64,000 bases of DNA from contig JAEZXR010000098.1 of assembly GCA_023419605.1 (NCBI GenBank), positions 1 through 64,000 on the forward strand. The letters are read 5' to 3'. The notes below the pieces were generated by a model. That model was not told the origin of the DNA. It saw nothing but the letters and a program-made list of their open reading frames with translations, and made no database searches. The stretch's first letter is position 1. Every line of letters begins with the position of its first letter. A program made the position numbers and the translations under genes. Below are positions 1 through 9,050 of the stretch, piece by piece. The DNA comes from Bacillota bacterium. Lineage in GTDB: Bacteria > Bacillota > Clostridia > Acetivibrionales > JAEZXR01.

Positions 1-75
1 TACCCGCCGGTAAAAACCTCGGGCTGGCTGCAATACACGCCTGCCGCTCCTTTTATGCCGTAGGTCTTTATTCTT
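1..75. other. Window edge, no gene assigned
   Basis: This short stretch lies downstream of the S41 protease gene on the minus strand. On that strand an AGGAG-like sequence is followed by a GTG that opens a reading frame running off the window edge, so it may be the first codons of another gene. Too little is visible to name it. Confidence 0.3.
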
Positions 76-1572
76 CTATTGGTTTAGAATTTCAACAGCC
101 TTTGTATATTGACGGTCAATGAGATCAAGAATCATCTCCATTTTCTTATTCAGCATGGCTCTTGTTGCATCATCTAAGACTCCGGTTTCCTCAAGTTCCG
201 TATCCTTTTGAAAAACCTTCAGCGCTGCCGCCGTTTCGTCATCCATGAGGGTGTCCGCCTTTGTGATCTTGTATCCCAACAGGCTGAGGATCATTTCCCC
301 GCTATAGACATCCTCTACGGAAGGTTTTGTAATATCTCCCGCGCTGCTGGAGAGCCTTTTCAGGTTTTTCATATCCACGCTTTCGCCAAGTTCCAGGTTT
401 TTTACTGCCACATCCGGAACCAATCCCTGCTGATCGATCATTCTTCCGTTGGGCGTATAGTATAACCCGGTTGTGATCTTCGTCCACCCGATAACATCTG
501 CCATCAAAGGGGTAATCTCGTGCTCATACAGATCATAGGCATCTACCAGTTTTACCCCCAGCTGCTTCCCATATCTTTCATAGGCTTCCGGGGTAAGTAA
601 AGGAAAAATATCCTGCACTTTAGCCTTTCCAAAAGTCTTAGCCCCTACCAGAGTTCCGGCTTTTGTGTCCTGTATGGCTCCCGCCAGAACCTCCGAAGCA
701 CTTGCAGAATTCTCATTCACCAGTACCACCAGTTTGTATTTCGACTTCTCCAGTTCTGAGAGGTATTCGATATCCGGTTTATTTTCATCCTTAAAGTCAA
801 GCTTGGTGATAAGCCCTCTAGGAACAAAACGCTGTGCAATTTGTACGGCCTGCACTACTTCTCCCCCCGGATTGTCCCGCAGATCGAGAATGAGCCTGGT
901 TACACCCTGCTTGTCCATTTCCTCCAATGCCCGGTTGATAAAGTTTGCAGCGTTGGAACCGAACATATCCAGCTTGATATAGCCGATTCCGTTACTGACG
1001 GAATATGTACCCGGATCCAGCACAACGACCCCACGCTCTATGGTGATCTTTGTAATGGCTTTGTCGCCCTCCCGGACAATTCCCAGAACAACAGATGTAC
1101 CGGCTTTGCCCTTAACCATTCCACTGATCTGGGTGGTATTCAGTCCCTTTATGTCTTTACTGTCCACCTCTATAATCCTGTCATTCAGGAACAGTCCTGC
1201 TTTCTCGGCCGGAGAACCCGGAATTACACCGGCAACTTTTATATAGTCACCGTCCTTCTCCATGGTGATTCCGATTCCTTCATAGCTCCCTTCCATCTCA
1301 CTAAAGAAACTGTCTGCCTCTTCGTTTGTCCAATAAGTTGTATAAGGGTCCATGGTACCCAGCATCCCTTTTAGTGCACCTTCAATGAGCTGGCTGTCGC
1401 TTACCTGCCCATTGTATTTCTGTTTGATCATATCCATAACTGATTTCAGGTACTCCACGCTTTCCGTGGAAGCCGTATTGGCCGCCTGGGCATTTACAGC
1501 CACAGGCCGAGCAACATTGGTAAATAAGAGAACCAGACACACTAGCAGGATTCCCCTTGTTTTCTTTAGCAC
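76..1572 (-). CDS. S41-family C-terminal processing protease, exported
   Basis: Serine protease of the CtpA/CtpB/Tsp family, which cleaves exported proteins near their C-termini outside the membrane. A signal peptide or membrane anchor covers residues 1-28, a PDZ domain about 90-180, and the S41 core about 190-390. The catalytic residues are visible: Ser289 in the ENSASASE motif, Lys316 in TFGK, and Gln320 four residues later. A peptidoglycan-binding-1-like module closes the protein (about 425-485), an arrangement common in Firmicutes. The start is GTG with AAGGAG upstream. It lies downstream of two SLH proteins read in the same direction, about 130 bp from the nearest, so it may process envelope proteins; that link is inference. 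Full length, with no sign of damage. Confidence 0.9.
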   Translation of the reverse strand: MLKKTRGILLVCLVLLFTNVARPVAVNAQAANTASTESVEYLKSVMDMIKQKYNGQVSDSQLIEGALKGMLGTMDPYTTYWTNEEADSFFSEMEGSYEGIGITMEKDGDYIKVAGVIPGSPAEKAGLFLNDRIIEVDSKDIKGLNTTQISGMVKGKAGTSVVLGIVREGDKAITKITIERGVVVLDPGTYSVSNGIGYIKLDMFGSNAANFINRALEEMDKQGVTRLILDLRDNPGGEVVQAVQIAQRFVPRGLITKLDFKDENKPDIEYLSELEKSKYKLVVLVNENSASASEVLAGAIQDTKAGTLVGAKTFGKAKVQDIFPLLTPEAYERYGKQLGVKLVDAYDLYEHEITPLMADVIGWTKITTGLYYTPNGRMIDQQGLVPDVAVKNLELGESVDMKNLKRLSSSAGDITKPSVEDVYSGEMILSLLGYKITKADTLMDDETAAALKVFQKDTELEETGVLDDATRAMLNKKMEMILDLIDRQYTKAVEILNQ

Positions 1573-1704
1573 AAAACCACTCCTTACTTTATTCCCGGCC
1601 TATGCACATAAGCAACCAGCCATTTATTTATGTATATAGTAGCACAACTGCAATAAAATGGCGACTCGTAAAAGCCGCCATTTTCATAGTTTTTCCAATC
1701 TTCC

Positions 1705-3237
1705 TTATTGATAGGCTACGATTCTCTCCCTGTAGTCCTTCCTTATATCTTCACGCATATAACTGATAAACCGGTTGATCATAGCAGCAGCCTGACCTTT
1801 TGTAAGCCTTTGATCCGGATTCAGATACCCACGGGTATCTCCTTTTATAAGGCCGATTTTCTGGGCTACATAGGCAGCTCTCCGTGCATAGTCCGGAATC
1901 TGGTCATTATCCTTGAAGGTAGTGACGGGATGCAGCCCCGGTGCAATACTCTCCAAACCGATGGCTTTTATAAATACCGTAATGGCATCCGCCATGGTCA
2001 GATGCTCTTCCGCACCAAAGGTTCCGTCCCCTTTGCCGGCAACCATTCCTCGTTTATAGGCGCTGTCAATCTGTGCAAAATACTTGCTGTTTACCGGCAC
2101 ATCCGTAAAGGGAGATACGATTTCCTCCTTTTTCGGCTTTGTTCCGGTTACAGGCCGGGTAGGGCCGGTAGTGGCCGTCGTATCCTTCGGCACCTCCTTC
2201 GCAGCTTCCACCATGGCAGCGATGAACTCGGCCTTTGTTATATACTCATCCGGATTCAGGCTTGTACTGTCTTCCTTGAATATTTCCAGACTGTACATGG
2301 TCTTGATATCCTCTTCTGCCCAATGTCCCCGCAAATGAGAAATATCCGGTACGGGAAGCCTCGTTTGCTGCGGAAAGCTCTCCAGTTTTAAGGTCTTTCT
2401 GCTTTCCAGGATGACGTCGGTGGCTATACCCTTGGAATCGAATTCCGGAAGCCGTGAAGTATACTCCATGATGCTGCTGTTGAACTGGCTTTGTACATAT
2501 CCTCCTTCAAAACTGATGACCTGCGGATCATTCTGCACATATTTCACACGCTTTGAAGTGGTGGAAGATACCGTAACCGATGCCGTTCCGCCCCAGGCTT
2601 CCGTTTGGCCATCGGCAACGTCCTTCGCCTGGACGATATAATTGATGATCTGGGCCTCTGCCGTTCCCCAGTATTGATCATATCCATAGTAATTTCCTGT
2701 TGCCTCTACCGTGATTGTAGTCCCTTCCGTCGTCCCGGTCTGGTACTCCTTTTTTCCCCAGGTATTGCCCGCAAAATAATTCACGGCAGGCCTCGGGTCT
2801 ATCAGGTTTGATTTGCTGAAATCGTAATTTGTCAGCGTATACGTTTTACCGCCGATTCGTACAATCTCCGAAGGCTTCCCTGTGAGGGTCGTTGCCTCTA
2901 CCGTCTGGCCGTTCGGCTTTTTGGTAATTTTCGTACTATAATTCAGGATTCGGGTAAGGGTCGCCTGTTTCTCCATATTTTTCAAGCTGTAGGTATAGGT
3001 AGTGGTCACCAGATCCTGTTTGGTAGATTTCTTAACTACCACTGTCCCGTCAAATACCACAGGCTCACCTGTTACAAAGCTTACCTCCTGGTATTGCATT
3101 ACAGTCTTTCCCGGAGCCTCTCCCGAGGAGATGCCCCCTTCATATCCACTGTCCCCCTGCTTTGCCTGAACAGCCACAGGTAGATGGAGTCCTACTGCTA
3201 CAGTAAGGCATAATGCCAATTTGAAAATCCTTTTCAT
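1705..3237 (-). CDS. Exported protein with C-terminal SLH repeats
   Basis: Predicted cell-surface protein of about 510 aa. A signal peptide (KRIFKLALCL... ending near VQA) begins at the ATG used here; an in-frame ATG 39 bases upstream lacks a ribosome site, whereas this one follows GGGGG by 7 bases. The N-terminal 300 residues are beta-rich and unrecognised. Three S-layer homology repeats follow, one starting at GHWAEEDI, one at FTDVP and one at FKDNDQ. SLH repeats usually bind pyruvylated secondary wall polymer and anchor proteins to the wall. A proline/threonine-rich linker separates repeats 1 and 2. Its neighbour is another SLH protein 78 bp away on the same strand, suggesting cotranscription. 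The function of the N-terminal half is unknown. Confidence 0.82.
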   Translation of the reverse strand: MKRIFKLALCLTVAVGLHLPVAVQAKQGDSGYEGGISSGEAPGKTVMQYQEVSFVTGEPVVFDGTVVVKKSTKQDLVTTTYTYSLKNMEKQATLTRILNYSTKITKKPNGQTVEATTLTGKPSEIVRIGGKTYTLTNYDFSKSNLIDPRPAVNYFAGNTWGKKEYQTGTTEGTTITVEATGNYYGYDQYWGTAEAQIINYIVQAKDVADGQTEAWGGTASVTVSSTTSKRVKYVQNDPQVISFEGGYVQSQFNSSIMEYTSRLPEFDSKGIATDVILESRKTLKLESFPQQTRLPVPDISHLRGHWAEEDIKTMYSLEIFKEDSTSLNPDEYITKAEFIAAMVEAAKEVPKDTTATTGPTRPVTGTKPKKEEIVSPFTDVPVNSKYFAQIDSAYKRGMVAGKGDGTFGAEEHLTMADAITVFIKAIGLESIAPGLHPVTTFKDNDQIPDYARRAAYVAQKIGLIKGDTRGYLNPDQRLTKGQAAAMINRFISYMREDIRKDYRERIVAYQ

Positions 3238-3315
3238 GTGTAAACCCCCAGTTTTGCTTTGTACCTTCATTTGCAAAAGAATAATTTACTATCATTGTAA
3301 TTCTTTTACGGCATC

Positions 3316-6315
3316 TTAGTTTTCTACAAATAGGATGTAAGCCTCTCCTGTTGTTGTATTGTCCTTCTTGACGGCCCGAATCCGGTCTCCCTTTTTCAGT
3401 TCCGACGCAGTAATCACTTTTCCTTCTTTAATAACGATACTGTTTTTCAGAAGGGTAAGGGTAATTTCATTACTATCCTTCCATAGGTAGTTATAAGGAT
3501 CATAGACCTTTGCATTCCACAGTTTGATGTCCGTTCCGCTTCCCGTTGCGTAGATTTCCCCCTTGATATTGAAGGGATTGGTGAAAGGAGCCGTACTTAC
3601 CAGCAGCGCCTCTCCATCCTTGGCAACGATATAAACGGTCTTGCTCAGGAAGCTTCCCTGCCCATAGGTAATAAAATCCCTTGGATTCACTACGCCGCTG
3701 TTATCCAAAATCCGGGTGTTGTAGGTCATGCTGAAGGTCTTCGGAGTGTTCCAGTAGTTCCATTGGAGATTATTGAGTTCTGAGAAGGATTCCACGGTAA
3801 AGTCCCGGCCGTTGTTAATCTGCTTGATCCTTCCCCTGTACACCTGCAGGGTATTGGGGGCAAACCGCTCACCGATATTGACAATCCCGGCATACAGCTC
3901 CCCGTTGGTATTGCTTCTGCTGGCAACTACGTAGGCTGCATCATTGCTTTTAATGCTGCTTCCGGACACCAGCTTTCCGTCCTTGACTACAATCGTCCCT
4001 TTTGAGTATTTGATGTTTTTGCTTTCCCTGTTCAACGTAAACTGTCCCAGGCTCTGTCCGATGCCTGCAACCGTATCATCATAAACCACAGGAATTTCGG
4101 CATCCCGGCTGTTTCGGAAGGAAATCACTACCACTTTTTCCGCTCCGCCGTAATCCTTCTCCACGGCAATATAAGCCTGGCTGTCCCGAAGCATCTGGTT
4201 TACCTTACCGGTATCAATCCCCTGATTGTCCAGGTAGATTTGGCTTCGCTCCGCTAAAGGAATGCTGGTAAAGCCTTTTTGGTCAATCCGCTGCCACCGG
4301 TCCCGGTTCAGGACTTCCACATTTTGCAATACCACGCTGTTGGAAACCTCATCGATATGGGAAACAACCCCTTTGTACAGGTTGGATATCAGATTCTCAT
4401 TCTCCGACACCGTTATTTCCTTTATCCGGGTGCTGTTGCCGGTAATCTGCATTACCAAACGGATTTTATCTCCCTCCCGGATCGCTCCATAATCTGCAAT
4501 TTTTCCCTGGGCTATCACCAGGGTGTCGCTGCCTATATCCAGCACCTGCTGCGTGCCGTCCTCATATTCCAGCGCCATACCATAAGGGCCTTTTGTCATA
4601 ACTTTTGCATATCTCACCATGTAGTTACTGACAGCACTGACAGCCACCACATTGCGCTGGTCATCCAGCTTGAGGAATACCGAATCTCCCGCTGTGATTT
4701 CCGATATATCCGCCTTTTTATGGTTTTTATATACCTGGACTTCTTTTTGCCCGGAATAATTGTAGGTACGCAGTAAACCCGCCTGCGCCGCTTCCGGGGA
4801 GGTTCCCGTGCCGTCTTCCCTGTAAAGGGTGATGTATCCCAGCTGCGGATTGTTCTCTTCCACCATTCCGCTTACAATTCCCTTTTCTGCATCTCTTATC
4901 CTTCGCAGGTCAAAAGTTTCTATCCCGGTTACAACATCATTCACTATGGTAAGAACAACAAATGCATCGGGTTTCAGGTTCTTTATATCGGAATTGACTC
5001 CGCCGATTTTAACGGAAACGCCATTGCTGTAGACATAGGAATCCATCGGATTCTCTTCCTTGGGCTCAAAGCTTACATACTGCTGTGCCAGTTCCATGTC
5101 CGGTGTTTCCATGGTGAAAAACTGTGAAATATCCATCGTCAGGGTATCGCTGTGAATGTTTTTCACCTGGGCAACAATGTATTTCGTATCTGCGGTGCTG
5201 GAAAACACTTTAACATACTTCACCGTATTGTCGGGAGCTACAATATATTCGATCCGGTCTCCCTTCGCCAGCACATCGCTGTTGGAAAGGATACCGTTTT
5301 TATAAACCACCAGATCCAGAATCGTCGGCCCGAGGATCTGCCCGTTTTGTTCATTCCGGTCCGACTGGGCCGGATCGTTTATGTACCCCAGGTTGACAGT
5401 GTGTAATTTTCCGTTTATATTGCGGACATTCAACAGCGCATTTTCCATCCGCTGTCCGTTCACCATGGTTCTGGTAAAATTAATATCCTCTATGGTACCT
5501 GTATGCCTCTCATATTTTAAAGTAGGAAGCATATAGTCGGAGGCGTTCTTGACGATTTGCGCCACCTCTTCCCTTTTCAAACTCTGTGTCGGGTTAAAAT
5601 ATCCATTCCCGTTTCCATTCATAATTTGATTTTGCAGCACGGTCTCTATGTAGGGAATCTTCACCGGATCCGAGCTTTTCCAGTCTTTATAGCTGTTGAA
5701 GAGGGTCTGCTGGCCGTATGCCGGCTGCAGCTTCAAGGCTTTCGCCAGCCAAAAAGCCATTTCCTGCCTCTGGGCAGGTGCACCCCGGTAAAAGCTTCCG
5801 GCTTCCAGTGAAGAAGGATCCGAATTCAAGGCATCCTGGAAATCCTGTGCCGATATCAACCCATCATCTGCTGCCAGCTTCAGGTACCCATCGGACCACA
5901 TGCCGAGAACATCTTTCTTTTTTTCATCCTTGACCCTGGCATTGTCCAGCGCTTCCGCCGCCTTTTGCGCATCGGCTTCCCTTCCGGCTACCCGATAGGC
6001 GATGGCGATGGCCTGCTCCTTTGTCACAATATCCGTCCTGCCAAAGCGCTTATCCCCATAGCCTTTGATTACATCTAAAGCCCCGGTTTCATAGATGGCC
6101 TCCGCTGCCCAGGTTCCGGAGGAGCGCACATCCTGGAAATCCAGGTTGTTCAACACCACCTGTGCGTTTCCGATTCCCTTGTAAGTCTTTTCTGCCTGTT
6201 CCGCCGCCTGTACCCCTACCGGGTTTCCGTAGCAGCCAAAAGCAATGACAGAGGCTGTAAGGATACTCACCGCTTTTTTAAAGCTTCGTGTTTTTTTTAT
6301 TTTTTTATATGTCAT
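3316..6315 (-). CDS. Large exported protein with N-terminal SLH repeats
   Basis: A 999-residue secreted protein. The signal peptide ends about residue 37 (VGVQA-AEQ). SLH-type repeats occupy about residues 55-255 (FQDVRSSGTW, a divergent copy with MWSDGYLKLA, and a third with NGYFNPTQSLKREEVAQI). The remaining 740 residues are beta-rich with recurring short motifs of the type GDxxxLxxDxxxxV, suggesting a chain of small barrel-like or KOW-like modules; I cannot match them to a named family. Start ATG with GGGAAGG seven bases upstream. Together with the neighbouring SLH protein and the S41 protease it forms a likely surface-protein operon read leftwards. The SLH repeats are N-terminal here and C-terminal in the partner. 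Confidence 0.8.
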   Translation of the reverse strand: MTYKKIKKTRSFKKAVSILTASVIAFGCYGNPVGVQAAEQAEKTYKGIGNAQVVLNNLDFQDVRSSGTWAAEAIYETGALDVIKGYGDKRFGRTDIVTKEQAIAIAYRVAGREADAQKAAEALDNARVKDEKKKDVLGMWSDGYLKLAADDGLISAQDFQDALNSDPSSLEAGSFYRGAPAQRQEMAFWLAKALKLQPAYGQQTLFNSYKDWKSSDPVKIPYIETVLQNQIMNGNGNGYFNPTQSLKREEVAQIVKNASDYMLPTLKYERHTGTIEDINFTRTMVNGQRMENALLNVRNINGKLHTVNLGYINDPAQSDRNEQNGQILGPTILDLVVYKNGILSNSDVLAKGDRIEYIVAPDNTVKYVKVFSSTADTKYIVAQVKNIHSDTLTMDISQFFTMETPDMELAQQYVSFEPKEENPMDSYVYSNGVSVKIGGVNSDIKNLKPDAFVVLTIVNDVVTGIETFDLRRIRDAEKGIVSGMVEENNPQLGYITLYREDGTGTSPEAAQAGLLRTYNYSGQKEVQVYKNHKKADISEITAGDSVFLKLDDQRNVVAVSAVSNYMVRYAKVMTKGPYGMALEYEDGTQQVLDIGSDTLVIAQGKIADYGAIREGDKIRLVMQITGNSTRIKEITVSENENLISNLYKGVVSHIDEVSNSVVLQNVEVLNRDRWQRIDQKGFTSIPLAERSQIYLDNQGIDTGKVNQMLRDSQAYIAVEKDYGGAEKVVVISFRNSRDAEIPVVYDDTVAGIGQSLGQFTLNRESKNIKYSKGTIVVKDGKLVSGSSIKSNDAAYVVASRSNTNGELYAGIVNIGERFAPNTLQVYRGRIKQINNGRDFTVESFSELNNLQWNYWNTPKTFSMTYNTRILDNSGVVNPRDFITYGQGSFLSKTVYIVAKDGEALLVSTAPFTNPFNIKGEIYATGSGTDIKLWNAKVYDPYNYLWKDSNEITLTLLKNSIVIKEGKVITASELKKGDRIRAVKKDNTTTGEAYILFVEN

Positions 6316-6354
6316 ACTATAACCTTCCCATGCATGTAGTTTACTGTAAAGAAA

Positions 6355-6386
6355 AAAATAGCCGCATCTATTTTATCGGCTATTTT
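6355..6386 (-). terminator. Rho-independent terminator after the H-NOX chemoreceptor gene
   Basis: A 10-bp stem (AAAATAGCCG paired with CGGCTATTTT) with a 12-base loop, followed on the minus strand by a run of T. It lies just downstream of the chemoreceptor stop codon and separates that gene from the SLH genes. Confidence 0.85.
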
Positions 6387-6441
6387 CCCTTACGGTTTTA
6401 ACTTTTGGCTAACTTTGGTTCTTTACAATTTTGTTACATCA

Positions 6442-8253
6442 TTAAATCTTATATTTCTTCAATTCCGTCCTATAGTTTTCCGCCAGTCCCTCCAACATGT
6501 GGATATGGTGGGTTAATTCCTTGATCCGGTCGGAGTATTCCGAAACATTGGCACTCATCTCCTCGGAAGAGGCCGAGTTCTCTTCTGCGATGGCAGCCAG
6601 GGAGTGAATATTTTCGTAAACCCTGGAAAGATACTCTGCTTCGTTGGACAATTTTGCAACCAATCCGGAAATATCATCCGCCACCGTTCCGATTTTGTGT
6701 GTGGATTCCTTGTTCCCGGCCAACACATCCGCCAGTGTCCGGTTGCTGACCTCCAACTGGTTAAACTGGGCCTTGATCTGTCCCACCAGGTTTTCTACTT
6801 TACCGGTAAACATAATAAGGTTATCATTGATGCTCTTCACCGCAGATTTGGAACCTTCCGCCAGCTTCCGAATCTCGTCGGCTACAACGGCAAAGCCACG
6901 GCCCATTTCTCCGGCTCTTGCCGCCTCAATGGCCGCATTCAGGGCCAGCAGGTTGGTCTGATCCGCAACATTGGCCACGGTGGTTACAATGTTCAGAATG
7001 TCATTTACATGACGGGCCAGTTCCTCGCCCTGGCTGTTAACCTGGGAAAAGCTTTCCTTAACCTCCAGGATCATCTGGGCCACATTTTCCGTATCTTCAA
7101 AGGATTTTTCAATATATCCCACAGCCTGCTCCAGGTCTTCCTTTCCCTTCGTCTGTTCTGTGGCAATCTGATTGAGATTTTCGATGTTTTTGTTCAGGGT
7201 GTATACGGATTTCTCCGTTTCTTCCGCCTGATGTACAGCTCCATTGGCTACTTCCTGTACCAGACCGGATATGCCGTCCGATACATCCTCCATCTTTACG
7301 GCGATTTCGGAGAAGGTCTGCGTAAAGGAGTGCATATCATCCGTTCCCCCTTTAAGGAAGAGGAAATCTTTTGTTATGGTATCCTTGAATTCGTTGATGC
7401 TTTCCATCAGCTTCTCCAGGCCATCTCCGCTCTTCAAGCGGACTTTCGTAGTAAAATCAAGGCTGTTGAGCTTCTTCAACTCATTATTAATAAAAGCAAC
7501 GGGTTTCAGCGTAATGATAGAAGCCGCCAATGTCACACCCAAAGCTACGGTAGCTACCGCTGCATACCGCAGCGGATTCTGTCCAGGGAAAATCAGTATG
7601 GCAGCCCCTCCGGAAATAACCGCCGGAAGGAAGCTGACTTTAAGGGCTGTATTTTTTAGAACTCCCAGGGAAAGCACCCTGCTGGCCTTGTAATTTTTTA
7701 CTGTTTCAGACTTTTTCTCCAATTGAACCCGTACACGGAGAACCTTATTTTCTCCCTCCGTCGTTCGTTCCAGTTCTTCAACCTTCATTTTTTCATTAAA
7801 GAAGGCAGCGCTCCCATCCAGTAGTCCCAGAAAGTAATCAAACATTCCACGGGGAGATGCATAGCAAATTTCAATTTGGCTGGAGGATATTTCTGTCGCA
7901 ATAAGCCTGGGCGGTCTGGCACCAGGAATCATTTTCGTAAGCTGTTTGTGCACATCATCCATCATCATGAGGAACCCTTTGAGGCTGAACCGTTCAAAGT
8001 AGGATGGAAACCACTTTGAAAAGGACTTGATGTTCGAACGTCCAATCTCTCTCCAAACTGTACCCACCGGCTTTCCCACAGATTTTGCCACATCGGAAAT
8101 AATCGCGCCGATGCTGGCATCTTCGATATCCTCCATGGGGTTGATAATTCGGTCTTCTCCCCAGCCGTTGCCGTTCAGCACTTTATTTACAGCAGCTTCT
8201 CCGTACAATTCCTTCATGCTGCTAATCCAGGTCGCTACGACAGTCCCCTTCAT
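6442..8253 (-). CDS. H-NOX (haem NO/O2-binding) methyl-accepting chemotaxis protein
   Basis: Chemoreceptor that senses a diatomic gas through haem. Residues 1-185 form an H-NOX domain: proximal haem ligand His102, the Y-x-S-x-R haem-propionate motif at Tyr131/Ser133/Arg135, and Pro115. The distal pocket residues Trp9, Asn74 and Tyr140, which hydrogen-bond O2 in the thermophilic clostridial H-NOX, are all present, so O2 binding is predicted. Two hydrophobic segments with a very short loop follow (about 195-255), then a HAMP-like stretch and a full signalling domain with the conserved hairpin tip (NLLALNAAIEAARAG). The sensor is therefore cytoplasmic, with the membrane hairpin between sensor and signalling domains. 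ATG start with GGGGG upstream; single-gene unit with its own terminator. Expected to couple to CheA/CheW encoded elsewhere. Confidence 0.93.
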   Translation of the reverse strand: MKGTVVATWISSMKELYGEAAVNKVLNGNGWGEDRIINPMEDIEDASIGAIISDVAKSVGKPVGTVWREIGRSNIKSFSKWFPSYFERFSLKGFLMMMDDVHKQLTKMIPGARPPRLIATEISSSQIEICYASPRGMFDYFLGLLDGSAAFFNEKMKVEELERTTEGENKVLRVRVQLEKKSETVKNYKASRVLSLGVLKNTALKVSFLPAVISGGAAILIFPGQNPLRYAAVATVALGVTLAASIITLKPVAFINNELKKLNSLDFTTKVRLKSGDGLEKLMESINEFKDTITKDFLFLKGGTDDMHSFTQTFSEIAVKMEDVSDGISGLVQEVANGAVHQAEETEKSVYTLNKNIENLNQIATEQTKGKEDLEQAVGYIEKSFEDTENVAQMILEVKESFSQVNSQGEELARHVNDILNIVTTVANVADQTNLLALNAAIEAARAGEMGRGFAVVADEIRKLAEGSKSAVKSINDNLIMFTGKVENLVGQIKAQFNQLEVSNRTLADVLAGNKESTHKIGTVADDISGLVAKLSNEAEYLSRVYENIHSLAAIAEENSASSEEMSANVSEYSDRIKELTHHIHMLEGLAENYRTELKKYKI

Positions 8254-8333
8254 ACGAATCCCCCTTCAACAAATTCCATACTTCGACTTCTTTATACCCA
8301 TAATTATACGCTATATAACATTTCATGACAAAT

Positions 8334-8359
8334 AAAAAAAAGTAGCTTTCGCCACTTTT
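8334..8359 (-). terminator. Terminator after the DUF1934 gene
   Basis: Stem AAAAAGTGGC / GCTACTTTTT with a GAAA loop and a T tract on the minus strand, located just after the DUF1934 stop codon. Confidence 0.75.
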
Positions 8360-8394
8360 TGAAAAATTTACATTATTTCAATTTTCAGCATTAT

Positions 8395-8850
8395 TTATGA
8401 TTCCATGTAATGGGTGGTATTGGCTTGTCCAGCTTCTCGTATCGACATGTAAAAGTCGTTATCACCCGTTTTATTGTTGTCTATTTCCAGGTGGTAGTCG
8501 ACCTTGATTTCGCCGCCATTGTCATCCACCCTTACATTGACTTCACTGGCGAATACCCCGATGGTAAAAGCTCCAAAAGCGGTATCATAGTGGGATACAT
8601 GCTTCTGCCCTCTCTCGAATACCATTTGGGAGTTAACGGCTCCAAACCGCATAAGGGTCACGGTGCCGTCTGCGATCTTCAATGTGGTGGTAGTCCCTTC
8701 CATGCCCGTTACTTCGCTCTCCTTGTACGTCACATAGTAGGTCTCGCCTTTCCTGTAGTATTTTCCCTCCGTCACAAGCTCCATATTATTAACATCCTGA
8801 TCCGGATCCGTCTGGGAACCCTTAACTGAAATTATAACGTTCTTATTCAT
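8395..8850 (-). CDS. DUF1934 family protein (YwiB-like)
   Basis: Small protein of 151 aa in the DUF1934/YwiB family, predicted to fold as a calycin-like beta barrel. The typical pattern is visible: an N-terminal strand (NVIISVKGSQ), a YYRKGETYYVTYKE segment, and a C-terminal alternating strand ending in DNDFYMSIREA. Two upstream in-frame ATGs exist, but the one used here is placed after GGGGG at a workable distance, and the protein then begins like its relatives. There is no signal peptide or membrane segment. The biochemical role of this family is not known. It lies upstream of the H-NOX receptor gene but has its own terminator, so a functional link is not implied. Confidence 0.8.
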   Translation of the reverse strand: MNKNVIISVKGSQTDPDQDVNNMELVTEGKYYRKGETYYVTYKESEVTGMEGTTTTLKIADGTVTLMRFGAVNSQMVFERGQKHVSHYDTAFGAFTIGVFASEVNVRVDDNGGEIKVDYHLEIDNNKTGDNDFYMSIREAGQANTTHYMES

Positions 8851-8865
8851 TCGCATTCCCCCAGT

Positions 8866-9050
8866 CAATTAACGATTGACAATTTGTAACTATACTTACT
8901 TACTATTACCATCATTCCCGCAAAATGAACCATCTTTGCAGAATCCTTCGATTTTTTCACCCTACTGCTCCAATCCGTCATGTTCGAGACTTCCGATTAT
9001 AGATTGTATCATTGTTTTATTAATTGTCAATTATCAATTGTTAATTTTAT
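8866..9050. repeat. AT-rich intergenic spacer with short inverted repeats
   Basis: The spacer between murI and the DUF1934 gene contains runs built from AATTGACAATT-like words: GTCAATTAACGATTGACAAT near 8866 and a second cluster with AATTGTCAATTATCAATTG near 9025. Similar words recur near 9870-9945 and 27717-27750. They can pair locally and resemble the small AT-rich palindromic repeats scattered in clostridial spacers. No gene is seen. Confidence 0.45.

Noticed and set aside
6604..7659. Long open frame on the plus strand (351 codons) opposite the chemoreceptor gene
   Set aside because: It lies entirely antisense to a full-length, motif-complete H-NOX receptor, has no ribosome site and its translation resembles no protein; a shadow frame.
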